Shown in pieces: positions 38,525 to 48,554 of a stretch of 64,000 nt of DNA; positions within the stretch are counted from its first letter, which is position 1, and the number at the start of each line of letters is the position of its first letter. The position numbers and the translations under genes were made by a program. The stretch spans positions 269,139-333,138 of the forward strand of contig BGKB01000042.1 of assembly GCA_003116975.1 (NCBI GenBank). Direction: 5' to 3'. The DNA is from Aurantiochytrium sp. KH105 (lineage: Eukaryota; Sar; Bigyra; Thraustochytrida; Thraustochytriidae). The notes below the pieces were generated by a model. That model did no database searches. It worked only from the letters and a program-made list of their open reading frames with translations, and had not been told where the DNA came from.

Positions 38525-41500
38525 ATGGACTCCAAGGGGCCGACGACGCAATGGTGTCGGTGTTGCGGCGAGCGTCGCGCGGGCTGCGTCTTGCTAGCAG
38601 ACGCCTTCCGCCCGGACGCCTTTCAAGGCCGCGCGACGCAAAGCGACAACATTTGCCCTGACTGCCATGGGTTTGCCGAAAGTCTCATGCGCAAGCTCCT
38701 CCCGCGCGACACCCACGACACCTTGCTCAAATATTGGCCAATCGGATCTCAAGTCGCGCTGCCCAAGAGCCACATTTTTGTACAGGATCGCAAACAGAGC
38801 ATCCTTGACTCCGCGAACAGCGACCACAAGAGAAAAGCCGAATCGTTTGTTCCATACGTTCCAGGCCTGGTTGTCGAGTATTTGAGCGAAAGCTGGCTCG
38901 CGTCCACGGGCAAACTACGAGCCATGGCCGGCAGTAGCGAAAACCTTCAGACATACCCCTCGGTCGGCTCACTGAGCAAACCGGCCAGCGCCACCACAGT
39001 CGTCTCGGCGAGCGGAGCGGGAGCCGAGCATGTGGAGAATATCTGTGACACCGTCGACGCGGTGATACTCATGGCGGATGTGACGGGATACACGGCATTG
39101 GCAGACACCTTTTGCCAGCTCAGGGGCGTAAACGCGGGCGTCGAGGCCGTTGTGACAAACTGTCTCAATAAGTACTTCTCCCGCCTCATCGAGACCATCA
39201 ACGAGTTTGGCGGCGACGTCGTCAAGTTCGCGGGCGATGCAGTTCTCTGCATTTGGAAACCGCAAGTCTCCGACATGCGTCGCGGGAGCTCGTCACCGCG
39301 CGTCGCCAAACAGCAGCGCCAGCGGCTTATGGAGAGCTACGCGCAGGCGGCCACGCTTTGCGCTTTCAAGGCAAAAGGTCTCGTCGAAAGAGTCCGCGTT
39401 GGTGATGACGAAAAGACCTTACGACTGCACTGTGGGCTGGCAAGCGGCAAAATTTCCATTCTTTCGGTGGGCGGGGCAGATGCAAGCTCCCGACGCGAGA
39501 TCGTCCTCACGGGCGAGGCGCTTCGTGTTGCGGGTGTTGCAGTCGATCTCGCCGAGCCCGAGACCGTCGTTCTAGGCCAGCAGGTCTGGCGTCATGTGCG
39601 CACGATTACCATTTGCGCCAAGGTGAGCGACTCCGATCAGGACGCCAAGATGGGACCCATGCTTAGCGGAGGGGCAGCTGCTGTTGCGGCGGCAGGCGCT
39701 GCCGTTGTTCCCTCGAATTCCGCAGCTGATGCAAACATAGAAAACAACAACCTCTCTCGCGACAGAGGAGCGCAGGGTCAACTTGACGTTGGGCCGAAAA
39801 AGCCTCGTGCGACTCAGCAGAGACAGGCTGCACATGCGATAAAGAGACCGTCCTTTTACCTTGTTCACCAGGTCACGGTGGAGCCTGTTCTGGACACCCG
39901 CAACCGGCGGCACTCGAGTAACATTACTACCTTACAGGGGATGCTGCCGCCCATCGACCTATTGCTTGACGTGCTGGAATCCTACATTCCCGCTCACATT
40001 GTCAAACAGCTAAAAGGTCGGCAGAAGATCCACAATGACGTGAGACTCGTCTCGGTGCTCTTTATGAATATTTGTAATCACGCTCGCACCTTTGGCTACA
40101 CGAACGACCCTGATCAGCTCGAGCTCATGCAAGAAATCTTCTTGCGCGCGCAGCGGATCGTAAATCACCATGAAGGCATGATCCGCCAATTTATTGTCGA
40201 CGACAAAGGCTGCGTCCTCATCGTTTGCTTTGGCGTAAGTACGCACCGCCACAAGGACGATGCAGCGCGCGCGATCGCCACGGCCCTCGACCTGCAAATG
40301 TCCATTGCAAAAGTACAGTCGCCCTCACTCGCAGACGAGAGCCTTCGTATCAAGACTGCGATTGGCGTCACCACAGGTCGCGCCTTTTGTGGACCTATCG
40401 GCTCTCAGCTCGTCCTGGACGCGCCGAATAGCGAGATTAGGGGGCCCGAGCGTCGAGAGTGGTCCGTCGTCGGGCATTGCGTCAACTTGGCCGCGCGCCT
40501 CATGAACGTCGCCTACAAGCGCGACGAGGGTATCCTCTGCGACGAGACCACCGCAGAGAATATCCGTCTTTCCATCACCTCGCAGCGATCAAAGCGAGGG
40601 CCAGCATTTTTACAGGTTGATAGTGTGCACGTCAAGGGGCTCAAGGACAAGATTCCTCTCTTTAAACCGATGCGTATGTCGGAGCGCAAACCGAACAGCT
40701 TTCTTGGCAGCTCGCAGTCCCATGCTGGATCCATGGGATCCATGGGATCTGCCCTCGAAGGCGAGAGCGCTGCCGCGCAAACCGCTTCCAGTGCGCTTGC
40801 GTCGCGTCCTTTGCATGCAAATCTCGCAACTGAGCATGGGTCGAGCGCGCATTGCTGTGTTGGTCGGACATTCGAAAAGAGCGCCATTGGCCCGCTGCTT
40901 TTTGCTTTCGACAGAGGCATCATCGATCCCTTTATTCTTATTTACGGCGAGGAAGGCATGGGCAAAACGAATTTGATCGACTGGGTCCGAGACCAGATCC
41001 AGAGTGACGACAGCTACGAGAACATCAAACTTCTCGGATGGACCCCTGCGACCATGCATGCCACAGAGCAGACTTCTTACTATAGTACGCTTGGCGAAGG
41101 AAGTGGTGGAGATGGTGTATTGACGCCTGCCGATCACGGCATAGGTACAGGCGGGCTTCGGGCATTTCTTTGCGATTTATTCAAGCTTTCTCCTCAGAAA
41201 AATCTTGCGAGTGATCAAGAGGCCTTGGCAAGCTCCATCGACCGTCTCCAGGTGTACGTGGAGCGTCTGGCTCCTGAAAGTCTCGGCACAATCTCGCGAC
41301 GGGAGCCCATTATTCACTCGAGCAGCCACGATGCGGCCTCCCCTGCTTCGCTTGAGCGACGAGACAGCACTTTAAGCGGGATGAGCGCGCACAGTGGATA
41401 CAGTGGCCTCAGCGGAGACTCTGGCCGCGCATCTCGCGGCCAAGGCACGCGCGAGGGCGGCGAGTACCTGGAAAGCTGCCACTTATTCAAGCATAGACGG

Positions 41501-44500
41501 TACAGCCATGACAAGAACAGCAGGCTTGGCTGTGAACGTACAAAAGATCTAACGGGAGGCTCAGGCCCTGAAGGAGGAGCGATCCTTTCGAAGAACCAAA
41601 ACCATCTGAAACGACGCAGCAGTGGAAGCCAGCGGCGTCTCGAGGTTCACGAGCGCACCACCTCAGTGAATCTGACTTCCAGTGGTGATATGCACAAGAC
41701 TCTTCATGATATCGACCCCATGCGGGCATCCGGAATGCCCCCCAAAAGCCGTGCGGGACGACGGCGGTCCATGCCTCACGGCAAACATATTGACCTGTTT
41801 GGGAATGCGCAATTGCAAAACGAACCGTACGACATTGATCACGACGCAAAACAAGCCGCATACCGCATCAACGCTGTGACTATCGCTCAGAATGAAAATG
41901 GTGCGGACTTCGTGGACGTCAAGGCCAAGCAGAGGCAATTGCACAGCTACCTTTCCAAGGTCAGCTTGAAAAGTGGGGAGATTTTGCAAAACGAGCAGAC
42001 CACGCAGGATCTGCACGCACGCGGACGTATCCCAAGCAATTCAAGCAGCCAATTCGGGGGCACAAACACGTCGTCCTCATTTTCCGAAACAGAGTCCGAA
42101 CTCGACGAATCCGACTCGGACGATGAATACATGGACCACGAAGAGGATGGCTTTCATAGCGACCGCGAAGGTGAGCGTGATGGGAGCTCTCGGGTCCGAC
42201 GAGCGGGAGCACTCGCTAACGATGTGGACGACCTCGACTTGAGAAATATGAGTTCTCGGACCTTCGGGGGTCGTGGTGACGCAGAACGTGAACACCAGCA
42301 ACGTAAGCGCATTAGCGTACGCACAACACGTAGCGCCGATGGTGATGAAACTTCTGTTGCAGTCACTGGTGGTGAGACGGATGATCTTTTTCGCAGGTCT
42401 GTGTCTCCGTCCGCCAAGGCTAATCGTTACCGAACCCAATGCGGGGCCCATGGGCGCCACGCGGACAGAAGGGCCGGTGTACACGCCAATGACGAAGACG
42501 AAGAAGACTTTGTCTCGGACAATGACATTCTCTCCTACTCGGATGAGGACGAGGATGACGAGGACGACGAGAGGCACGACGCTTATGGAGATGAATCCGA
42601 GCGCAAGTTCAACGATGAAGATCGTGCTCACATGGGCAAGTCAAAGAGACACAAGTCTCGACAGAAGCAGGGAAGCGGCAAGCGAAAGCTCGGCCGCAAA
42701 TTAGGACGCATTCGGCGACTCGGGAGCGATACGCGAAACAAGCTTCGAGGCACAGACCATCAATCTCGGCCGCGAGCAGGGCATCTCCATGGGCACGGCA
42801 AGGACCGAAAGCAGCGATGTCTGAGCCAAGAGAACGTTCCGCTTCGTACAGAGCACTATGCGTCAGGGCGCGGAGATGATGAGTTGCGGTTTCGCAATCT
42901 TAATTCGAGCCGCCACTCAAGCTATGGCGGAAGCGAATGGCACGAGAGCCTAGGGCTGGGCATGGACGGAGATCTAGAAGATGACGATGAACTTGCAACG
43001 CAGCGTCGGCTTAATCGTCAAGTGCTACATTTTCGCTACAATTATCCACTGATTGCAGCCAAGATCGACGAAACGACGATTCGCGTCTTTTTGAGCTCGC
43101 AAGCCGAAGATCTGGCGCAGTGCATTGTCCACGTCTTGGCAACAGCCACAGGCGGAGCTGCCCATGCTGAGGGAATGCGTATGAACACGCAGTTCAAGGA
43201 AGACATTTCATCGGACAAGAACCTCAGTGGTACCGATGCGCTCATTGCTGATGTCATGGCGCTGGTGGTTATGCTAGCTCTTAATCAGCTCAACCACAAG
43301 GTCTGCGTCACCCTGGACGACATTGAGTGGATGGATGAGCTATCGATGTCGCTTTTGCGATCGATTGTCGGCCCACAATGCCCTGGTTTTATGGTAGTGG
43401 CGACGACGCGCAGCTCGGCGGTGGAGCGTGTGCAGAATCGTCTGCGTATTCGCGTGCAAGAGAGCCCCTTTTTGTATCCTTTTGAGCTGAAGCAATTGGC
43501 TTCCGGCGAAATCGAGGAGCTTTTGAAGCACACGTTTGATATTCCCGTTTGGCCGCAGGACATAATCAAGCGTGTGGTGCACTCGTGCAATGGCTTGCCA
43601 TTGTGGGCCATCGAGTATGTGCGCGGAATGCTCGCAAACAAGCATATTCGACGCGACGAAGAGACCCAGGTCTGGACCTTTGACGAAGATATGGAGGAAG
43701 TCTTTTCCGACGGCTTGGAGGGTGCGATCTTGCAGCGCTACGATAATTTGCGTGAAGAGGTGCAGCATGCCTTCATTTGGGCGTGCGTTCTCGAGGCAGA
43801 GTTCACCGTGCACATGCTCAGAGATCTCATTCTTTACACGGATTTGCACGACAAGCTCGATGAACTCATCAAGTTCAAGCACATTGCGGCTATTCCGGGG
43901 GCACGGTCGGATCGCGACGAGCAGCTGTATCGCAAGTGGGATGATATCAACATTAGTCTACGCGACGAGGATCTCCAGCAAACCTTTTTGCTCTGCCGCA
44001 GCGCCAAGTCGCGATTTACCGTGCATGACATTTTCTGCGAGAAACTCAAGACCATTGATAATCGGTATTTTGAAAGGCTCGTAGAGGACTTGCTGCGTGA
44101 GCGATTCATCGCGCACGGCGTGAGCACAGCCTTTGGGCCAGAACAAAAGATGTATCGCGTCGCGCACGACTATTATTATCATGCAATATACAAGATGATT
44201 CCTCCGCGGGAAGTCGAGCGACATCACCAGCTCACCGCGCGATGTCTCAGTACGATGGACAATGAGTACGTGGAGCCGCTTTTGGCGCACCATTACCGCA
44301 AGGCAAAAGACGAGAAGAACGCCATTCGCTGCCTGTACAAGACCGCGTGCACGCGGCTCAAAAACGATCAAATCAACCAGGCGTGTGGATATCTTTTGGA
44401 AGCGGTGGAGCTTGCTACGCAGTCAACGACTACAATTCTTGATGCAAGCGACGTGGCCAATATGAAGCTCACGCTGGCCCATCTCCTCATTTACGTAGGG

Positions 44501-47422
44501 CGACACCAGGACGCCAAAGTTTATTTGCATCAGGTTGACGAGATGCTCGGGCTCTCGGAAAACGCTGGATGGGACGGTCTCGACACACAGAGCGGATGGA
44601 GTACTGCGGTCGACGGAGGGGCAATCGGCAGTGCTAGTAACAACATGGACGGGGAAGCCTCGTCGATGCTCCCGACGATGCTGCCACCTACTCCTCCTCC
44701 AGTACTTTCGAGCCACTCCTCGTTTCGACGTCTGTACCGACCTCGCAATGGGTTTGCTGGTATATCTCGCACGGAGCGGGCCAACACGACCGGAAGCGCT
44801 CCAGGGGAAGAGGAGGCTATGACGGCCTCGACGTCATCGCAAAGGCGCAAACGTCGCGGGCGGCGCCAAGGTCAACTCCCGCACTTTAGCAGCAGTAGTA
44901 GCAGCACCGTGAGCGTCGGAAGTGGCAGCACAAATGGTAGTCCAATGCCGAGTGGCACGCCGCCGCCGACGCCCGGTTTGGGCCACGGCGCTCCGCTGCC
45001 AGCGCCCTTGGATCGGACCCGATCCGCCGACGCGGGTGCATCGGGAATTCCGGGGCTCTCCGTCATGCTCCCACAGCGACGCGGATCGTCTGCCTTTGGC
45101 CGAAGCGACGAAGGAAATACCGGCTCGAGTAGCCCATTCGGCAAACCAAGGTCAGCGTCAACCCCAGGCATTGCAGAGACCGGAGGCACGGATGACATTT
45201 TCCCGGACATGAGCAGCGTGGGCTTTGGCCGCGCTCGCGCGGGGTCAGCGCGAACTGACCCAGACACCGAGAGCCTTGATTTCACTTCGGATCTCGCGCA
45301 CGGAGAAGGCCACCGGGTCGCTCGGCCCCGTTTGCCGTCGTTAAAGCGCATGTGCAGCACGTCCATGTTTCATCCACGCAACTTTTTCACGGCCAAGTCT
45401 GTCGATTTCAAAGAGCCTCGATTTCTTGCGCACAATGAACATTGGATTCGCACGCAGGGACTTCTGCTGCAGAGCATGTTCTACGACATGGACCATGACC
45501 GCTTTGTTTTCCTCTTGAAGGACTTTGTCTCTGTGCTTCTTTCGCAAGGCCTGGCCAAAGAATCGGGGCTCATTCAGTTTGTCGCCTTTTTGGCGAGTGC
45601 GGTATCACCCAAGTACACAAAGATGAAGCCGCACTTTACTCTGGACACCGTGGCGCAACTAGCAAGTGGACTTGAGGCCGTGGGAATGGAGGGCTTGGAC
45701 CACAAGTTCTTTTCGGGCGCATTGTATGAGATTTGTGCGTTAGGGTTTTTGAGCAAGGCGGATTTCGCCCATGCGCAAGGAGCGCTTCAGCAAGCACAGA
45801 ATCACTTTCGCGCGTCGAGCCTGATGAAGTTCAAGGTGTACCGCAAGCAGCTGATCGAGTGCAAGCTGATGGCAGCGAATGTGGCGATGCAGACAGGAAG
45901 GCTGATCGACGCAGAGCGCGGCTGCCGCGATGTCGCAGAGAGTTTTGCGCGCGCCTCGCAGTGTCCACAGATTTTGGTCTGGAGCGAGGCGTGGTCAGCC
46001 CTCGTGCGATTCCGACGCTATGGTCTCCTCGTCTCGCTCGCAGAGATCACGAGCTACGAAGAGGCCGCGACGGCGACGGCGACGGCGGCGGCAGCAGCTG
46101 CCGCAGCGGCGACGACTGGGCGTTTTGCCATGAAGAGCAGCAATGGCGGCAGCGGTAGTGGTGGGCGGTCTTCTGCGGGGGGGCTCACTGTGGGCAATGC
46201 AGCGCGCGGCGAAGAGCGCGGTGGAGAGGGCCGCGGCGGCGAGCGAAGAGCCACTGGTCGACGTCAGAATTTCCTGAAGCGCGTTGGCAGTGGTCGTGAT
46301 CTTCATCGTCCTTCGAGCGTGAACAGCGTCCCAGCGGCCCAGCAGGGCGCAGCTGCGACTGCGGCCTCGATTGCGCGAGGCGAGGGCTACTTTGACGTCG
46401 AGGTCCCATCTCGCATGAACCCGTTGGGAGTCGAGCGTCTCATGCGCGTGGACCAGATTCTCTGGGCGGCGCTGCAGGCTTGGAAGCTCGGTGACCGGAA
46501 CTTGCCAATATACAGCCGTTCAGAGGCAACGCAGCATGCGACGGTTGCGTGGAATCTTTTGGTTGACACGGCGCAAACGCCATTGGTGTGGTACCTTGGC
46601 ATGGCCTACGAGATGCTTTTCTATGCGCTGGTCCAAATTGTGCGCTTTGATTCAGTCCCTTTGGGAAGTGAAGCAGGGGGTGCGGTGTCTGCAGCTGCTG
46701 CGGCTGCTTTGGGTGGCGGCAAGTCGCACGGCCAAAAGAGCAAGCGTCTGAGTGCGTCGATCACGCACGAGACTATAAAGCATCTCTGCAAAAGCTTCAA
46801 GACGTACGCGGAGACCTTTCCTTCGTCACGACCTGTCGCCTACCGATGCAAGGGCCTGCTCTACCTTTTGCGAGGCAAGTCTGTGAAGGCAGCTTCGTGT
46901 TTCCGCAAGGCTTCGCGGTTCGCAAGCAAGCTCAAGATGGTGGTGGAGTCGCGGTTGTCTGCTTTCCTCTTGCACAAACATTGTGCCGAGTCGCTCACAC
47001 GTCAGGATAGCGGACTGCAGTCGAGTTTTGCTGACGTGGAAACTGCCAAGAGCTTTCCCGTTTCCTTTAACCTCACGCTACAGACATGGCGATCTGGAGG
47101 TCGTTCTTCGACGGGCGACTTGGTGCGCGTCTTGACTGCAGTGGCTGCAGAGGGAGTGTCGCCGAGGCGTCGATCTACGGCCGCTGGAAGTCTAGATTTA
47201 GAAGGCTCTTACGCGGCGCGTTTGCGTCGAAGGTCGAGCAGCTCGCGACAGTCTGTGAGCGGCTCGATGCAGCAAAAGCAGCAGCAACAGCAACAGCTGA
47301 AATCGCCACGGAAGCCTCAGGATGGTGTTCACTCGGCGATTGTGGGTGGTTATCACGATGCTGCTGCAGAAGGTGAGAAGCGTGGCCTGCGCAAGGCCCA
47401 CACTGCCGCGCCATCTGTGTAA
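38525..47422 (+). CDS. ADCY10-like: Giant soluble adenylyl cyclase-like protein (ADCY10 type)
   Basis: Predicted cAMP-producing class III cyclase of 2,965 residues, much longer than animal sAC (about 1,600). N-terminus has CxxC pairs (C11/C14, C44/C47), a possible zinc site. Cyclase domain C1 (about 175-360) has both metal-binding Asp (D185 in ADVTGY, D238 in KFAGD) and adenine-pocket Lys K234. C2 (about 505-720) has K561 (DDKG) and N654/R658 (VNLAAR). The catalytic set known from sAC is thus complete, and the C1/C2 order matches. A P-loop ATPase follows: Walker A GEEGMGKT (808-815) and Walker B VCVTLDDIEWMD (about 1593). Between them lies a ~700-residue Ser-rich, then acidic, then basic disordered insert. 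TPR-like helices occur near 1930 and 2770, with poly-Ala, Gly/Arg and Gln tracts near the end. sAC is activated by bicarbonate and Ca2+ in animals; that is untested here. Single exon. Confidence 0.9.
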   Translation: MDSKGPTTQWCRCCGERRAGCVLLADAFRPDAFQGRATQSDNICPDCHGFAESLMRKLLPRDTHDTLLKYWPIGSQVALPKSHIFVQDRKQSILDSANSDHKRKAESFVPYVPGLVVEYLSESWLASTGKLRAMAGSSENLQTYPSVGSLSKPASATTVVSASGAGAEHVENICDTVDAVILMADVTGYTALADTFCQLRGVNAGVEAVVTNCLNKYFSRLIETINEFGGDVVKFAGDAVLCIWKPQVSDMRRGSSSPRVAKQQRQRLMESYAQAATLCAFKAKGLVERVRVGDDEKTLRLHCGLASGKISILSVGGADASSRREIVLTGEALRVAGVAVDLAEPETVVLGQQVWRHVRTITICAKVSDSDQDAKMGPMLSGGAAAVAAAGAAVVPSNSAADANIENNNLSRDRGAQGQLDVGPKKPRATQQRQAAHAIKRPSFYLVHQVTVEPVLDTRNRRHSSNITTLQGMLPPIDLLLDVLESYIPAHIVKQLKGRQKIHNDVRLVSVLFMNICNHARTFGYTNDPDQLELMQEIFLRAQRIVNHHEGMIRQFIVDDKGCVLIVCFGVSTHRHKDDAARAIATALDLQMSIAKVQSPSLADESLRIKTAIGVTTGRAFCGPIGSQLVLDAPNSEIRGPERREWSVVGHCVNLAARLMNVAYKRDEGILCDETTAENIRLSITSQRSKRGPAFLQVDSVHVKGLKDKIPLFKPMRMSERKPNSFLGSSQSHAGSMGSMGSALEGESAAAQTASSALASRPLHANLATEHGSSAHCCVGRTFEKSAIGPLLFAFDRGIIDPFILIYGEEGMGKTNLIDWVRDQIQSDDSYENIKLLGWTPATMHATEQTSYYSTLGEGSGGDGVLTPADHGIGTGGLRAFLCDLFKLSPQKNLASDQEALASSIDRLQVYVERLAPESLGTISRREPIIHSSSHDAASPASLERRDSTLSGMSAHSGYSGLSGDSGRASRGQGTREGGEYLESCHLFKHRRYSHDKNSRLGCERTKDLTGGSGPEGGAILSKNQNHLKRRSSGSQRRLEVHERTTSVNLTSSGDMHKTLHDIDPMRASGMPPKSRAGRRRSMPHGKHIDLFGNAQLQNEPYDIDHDAKQAAYRINAVTIAQNENGADFVDVKAKQRQLHSYLSKVSLKSGEILQNEQTTQDLHARGRIPSNSSSQFGGTNTSSSFSETESELDESDSDDEYMDHEEDGFHSDREGERDGSSRVRRAGALANDVDDLDLRNMSSRTFGGRGDAEREHQQRKRISVRTTRSADGDETSVAVTGGETDDLFRRSVSPSAKANRYRTQCGAHGRHADRRAGVHANDEDEEDFVSDNDILSYSDEDEDDEDDERHDAYGDESERKFNDEDRAHMGKSKRHKSRQKQGSGKRKLGRKLGRIRRLGSDTRNKLRGTDHQSRPRAGHLHGHGKDRKQRCLSQENVPLRTEHYASGRGDDELRFRNLNSSRHSSYGGSEWHESLGLGMDGDLEDDDELATQRRLNRQVLHFRYNYPLIAAKIDETTIRVFLSSQAEDLAQCIVHVLATATGGAAHAEGMRMNTQFKEDISSDKNLSGTDALIADVMALVVMLALNQLNHKVCVTLDDIEWMDELSMSLLRSIVGPQCPGFMVVATTRSSAVERVQNRLRIRVQESPFLYPFELKQLASGEIEELLKHTFDIPVWPQDIIKRVVHSCNGLPLWAIEYVRGMLANKHIRRDEETQVWTFDEDMEEVFSDGLEGAILQRYDNLREEVQHAFIWACVLEAEFTVHMLRDLILYTDLHDKLDELIKFKHIAAIPGARSDRDEQLYRKWDDINISLRDEDLQQTFLLCRSAKSRFTVHDIFCEKLKTIDNRYFERLVEDLLRERFIAHGVSTAFGPEQKMYRVAHDYYYHAIYKMIPPREVERHHQLTARCLSTMDNEYVEPLLAHHYRKAKDEKNAIRCLYKTACTRLKNDQINQACGYLLEAVELATQSTTTILDASDVANMKLTLAHLLIYVGRHQDAKVYLHQVDEMLGLSENAGWDGLDTQSGWSTAVDGGAIGSASNNMDGEASSMLPTMLPPTPPPVLSSHSSFRRLYRPRNGFAGISRTERANTTGSAPGEEEAMTASTSSQRRKRRGRRQGQLPHFSSSSSSTVSVGSGSTNGSPMPSGTPPPTPGLGHGAPLPAPLDRTRSADAGASGIPGLSVMLPQRRGSSAFGRSDEGNTGSSSPFGKPRSASTPGIAETGGTDDIFPDMSSVGFGRARAGSARTDPDTESLDFTSDLAHGEGHRVARPRLPSLKRMCSTSMFHPRNFFTAKSVDFKEPRFLAHNEHWIRTQGLLLQSMFYDMDHDRFVFLLKDFVSVLLSQGLAKESGLIQFVAFLASAVSPKYTKMKPHFTLDTVAQLASGLEAVGMEGLDHKFFSGALYEICALGFLSKADFAHAQGALQQAQNHFRASSLMKFKVYRKQLIECKLMAANVAMQTGRLIDAERGCRDVAESFARASQCPQILVWSEAWSALVRFRRYGLLVSLAEITSYEEAATATATAAAAAAAAATTGRFAMKSSNGGSGSGGRSSAGGLTVGNAARGEERGGEGRGGERRATGRRQNFLKRVGSGRDLHRPSSVNSVPAAQQGAAATAASIARGEGYFDVEVPSRMNPLGVERLMRVDQILWAALQAWKLGDRNLPIYSRSEATQHATVAWNLLVDTAQTPLVWYLGMAYEMLFYALVQIVRFDSVPLGSEAGGAVSAAAAAALGGGKSHGQKSKRLSASITHETIKHLCKSFKTYAETFPSSRPVAYRCKGLLYLLRGKSVKAASCFRKASRFASKLKMVVESRLSAFLLHKHCAESLTRQDSGLQSSFADVETAKSFPVSFNLTLQTWRSGGRSSTGDLVRVLTAVAAEGVSPRRRSTAAGSLDLEGSYAARLRRRSSSSRQSVSGSMQQKQQQQQQLKSPRKPQDGVHSAIVGGYHDAAAEGEKRGLRKAHTAAPSV

Positions 47423-48092
47423 GGTAGAAATACGGCTGCGACAGTAAAAGGAGGGCGACAAAGCTTAACCTTTTTGGAGAAGGGTACGAAGGGGAAGGAA
47501 GAAGCCTTTTCTTATCATGCGCAGGCAAGCATCTCGTCCTTTTCGCAGACTTTTTGTAATATGCTTGTGCACCTGGAGTGCACGCTAAGTGCCGTGAAGG
47601 CAGGCAGGCAGGTAGCTGCGACTCGAGTTGACCTGACCTGGAATTGATTGACTGACGCAAAGAAAAATTACGTTATGTATTCTCTTTTCCATTTTTTTTT
47701 GGTGTTTCATCTTTTTGTTTTCTTTTGTTTTCTTTTCCCGTTTGTTATTATGTTTTGCCTGCTCGTTGATCTTGGCGATGGTTGTACTGTACGAGCCATG
47801 CATGTCCCAGAGCAGACAACAAATCATGATGAGAGAGAGAGAGAGAGAGAGGGCTCACCCAAGGTGCGCTCGAACTTTCGCGGAAAATTAATGTAGACAC
47901 GACGAAGTGATGTAGAAGTAGTGTCTGGGCACACGAGCAAACAAAAAACGGAGGATGGGAGATTGGGGGAGACATAGTCCACGTCGCGCCGGTATTTACC
48001 CACGCTGTGCAAAACTTCTACGCCAGAGCAAAGCAATTTTTCGCAAGGAGTGAGAGGAAGGAAGGGGGGGGGGGCGTTGCTCGCATCATGGA
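47423..48092. other. Convergent 3' intergenic region
   Basis: About 0.67 kb between the ends of the cyclase (+) and UBC13 (-) genes. T-rich at 47690-47760, a GA repeat at 47829-47850 and a G-run near 48066-48073. No gene seen. Confidence 0.5.
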
Positions 48093-48554
48093 TCAGGGCA
48101 CGGCGTACTTGCGCGTGTACTCGCGAGCAGTCTCCTCGGCGTCTTCCCTGTCGCGCTTCCAGTGTTCGGCAATTTTGGGGTCGAGTGGATCGTCAGGCTC
48201 GGGCGTGGAGAGGAGCGCCTGGATGCTGAGCAGGACGGTGCGAATCTGCAGCGCAGGAGACCACTTGTCCTTGAGGATATCGAGACAGATCCGACCAATG
48301 AGGTCAAAGTTCGGGTGGTACAGCTTGGTGAGCATACGCACCTTGGGGGGAGCCATGGGATAGTCGGCGGGGAGGAAGAGCTCAAGGTGGAAGACACCGC
48401 CTTCATAGGGCGTTTCCGACGGGCCTGAGAGGACCACCTTGAAGTGGCGCGGGTTCTCTGGGAAAGGCTCGCATTGGATACCCGCGACGGGCTCGGCCTG
48501 GAGTCTCTGGGTTTCCTTGACGATGCGCCGCGGCAGTCCCGTCGTCGGGTCCAT
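48093..48554 (-). CDS. UBE2N: Ubiquitin-conjugating enzyme E2, UBC13/UBE2N type
   Basis: E2 enzyme of 153 residues, essentially the length of UBC13 (152). It carries ubiquitin as a thioester and, with an Mms2/Uev partner, builds K63-linked chains in DNA-damage tolerance and signalling. Seen: [20 protein letters not shown] at the N-terminus, [19 protein letters not shown], the HPN motif (80-82) and the catalytic cysteine C90 in [40 protein letters not shown] follows. The stretch around the catalytic Cys nearly matches animal UBC13, which separates it from UBC4/5-type E2s. The first ATG of the frame gives the expected N-terminus. Single exon, transcribed towards the cyclase gene. The C-terminal helix is more diverged. 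Confidence 0.95.
   Translation of the reverse strand: MDPTTGLPRRIVKETQRLQAEPVAGIQCEPFPENPRHFKVVLSGPSETPYEGGVFHLELFLPADYPMAPPKVRMLTKLYHPNFDLIGRICLDILKDKWSPALQIRTVLLSIQALLSTPEPDDPLDPKIAEHWKRDREDAEETAREYTRKYAVP

Noticed and set aside
40225-40250. GTAAGT inside the cyclase gene as a possible splice donor
   Set aside because: It lies within the C2 catalytic domain, where the frame is continuous and conserved residues follow on both sides.
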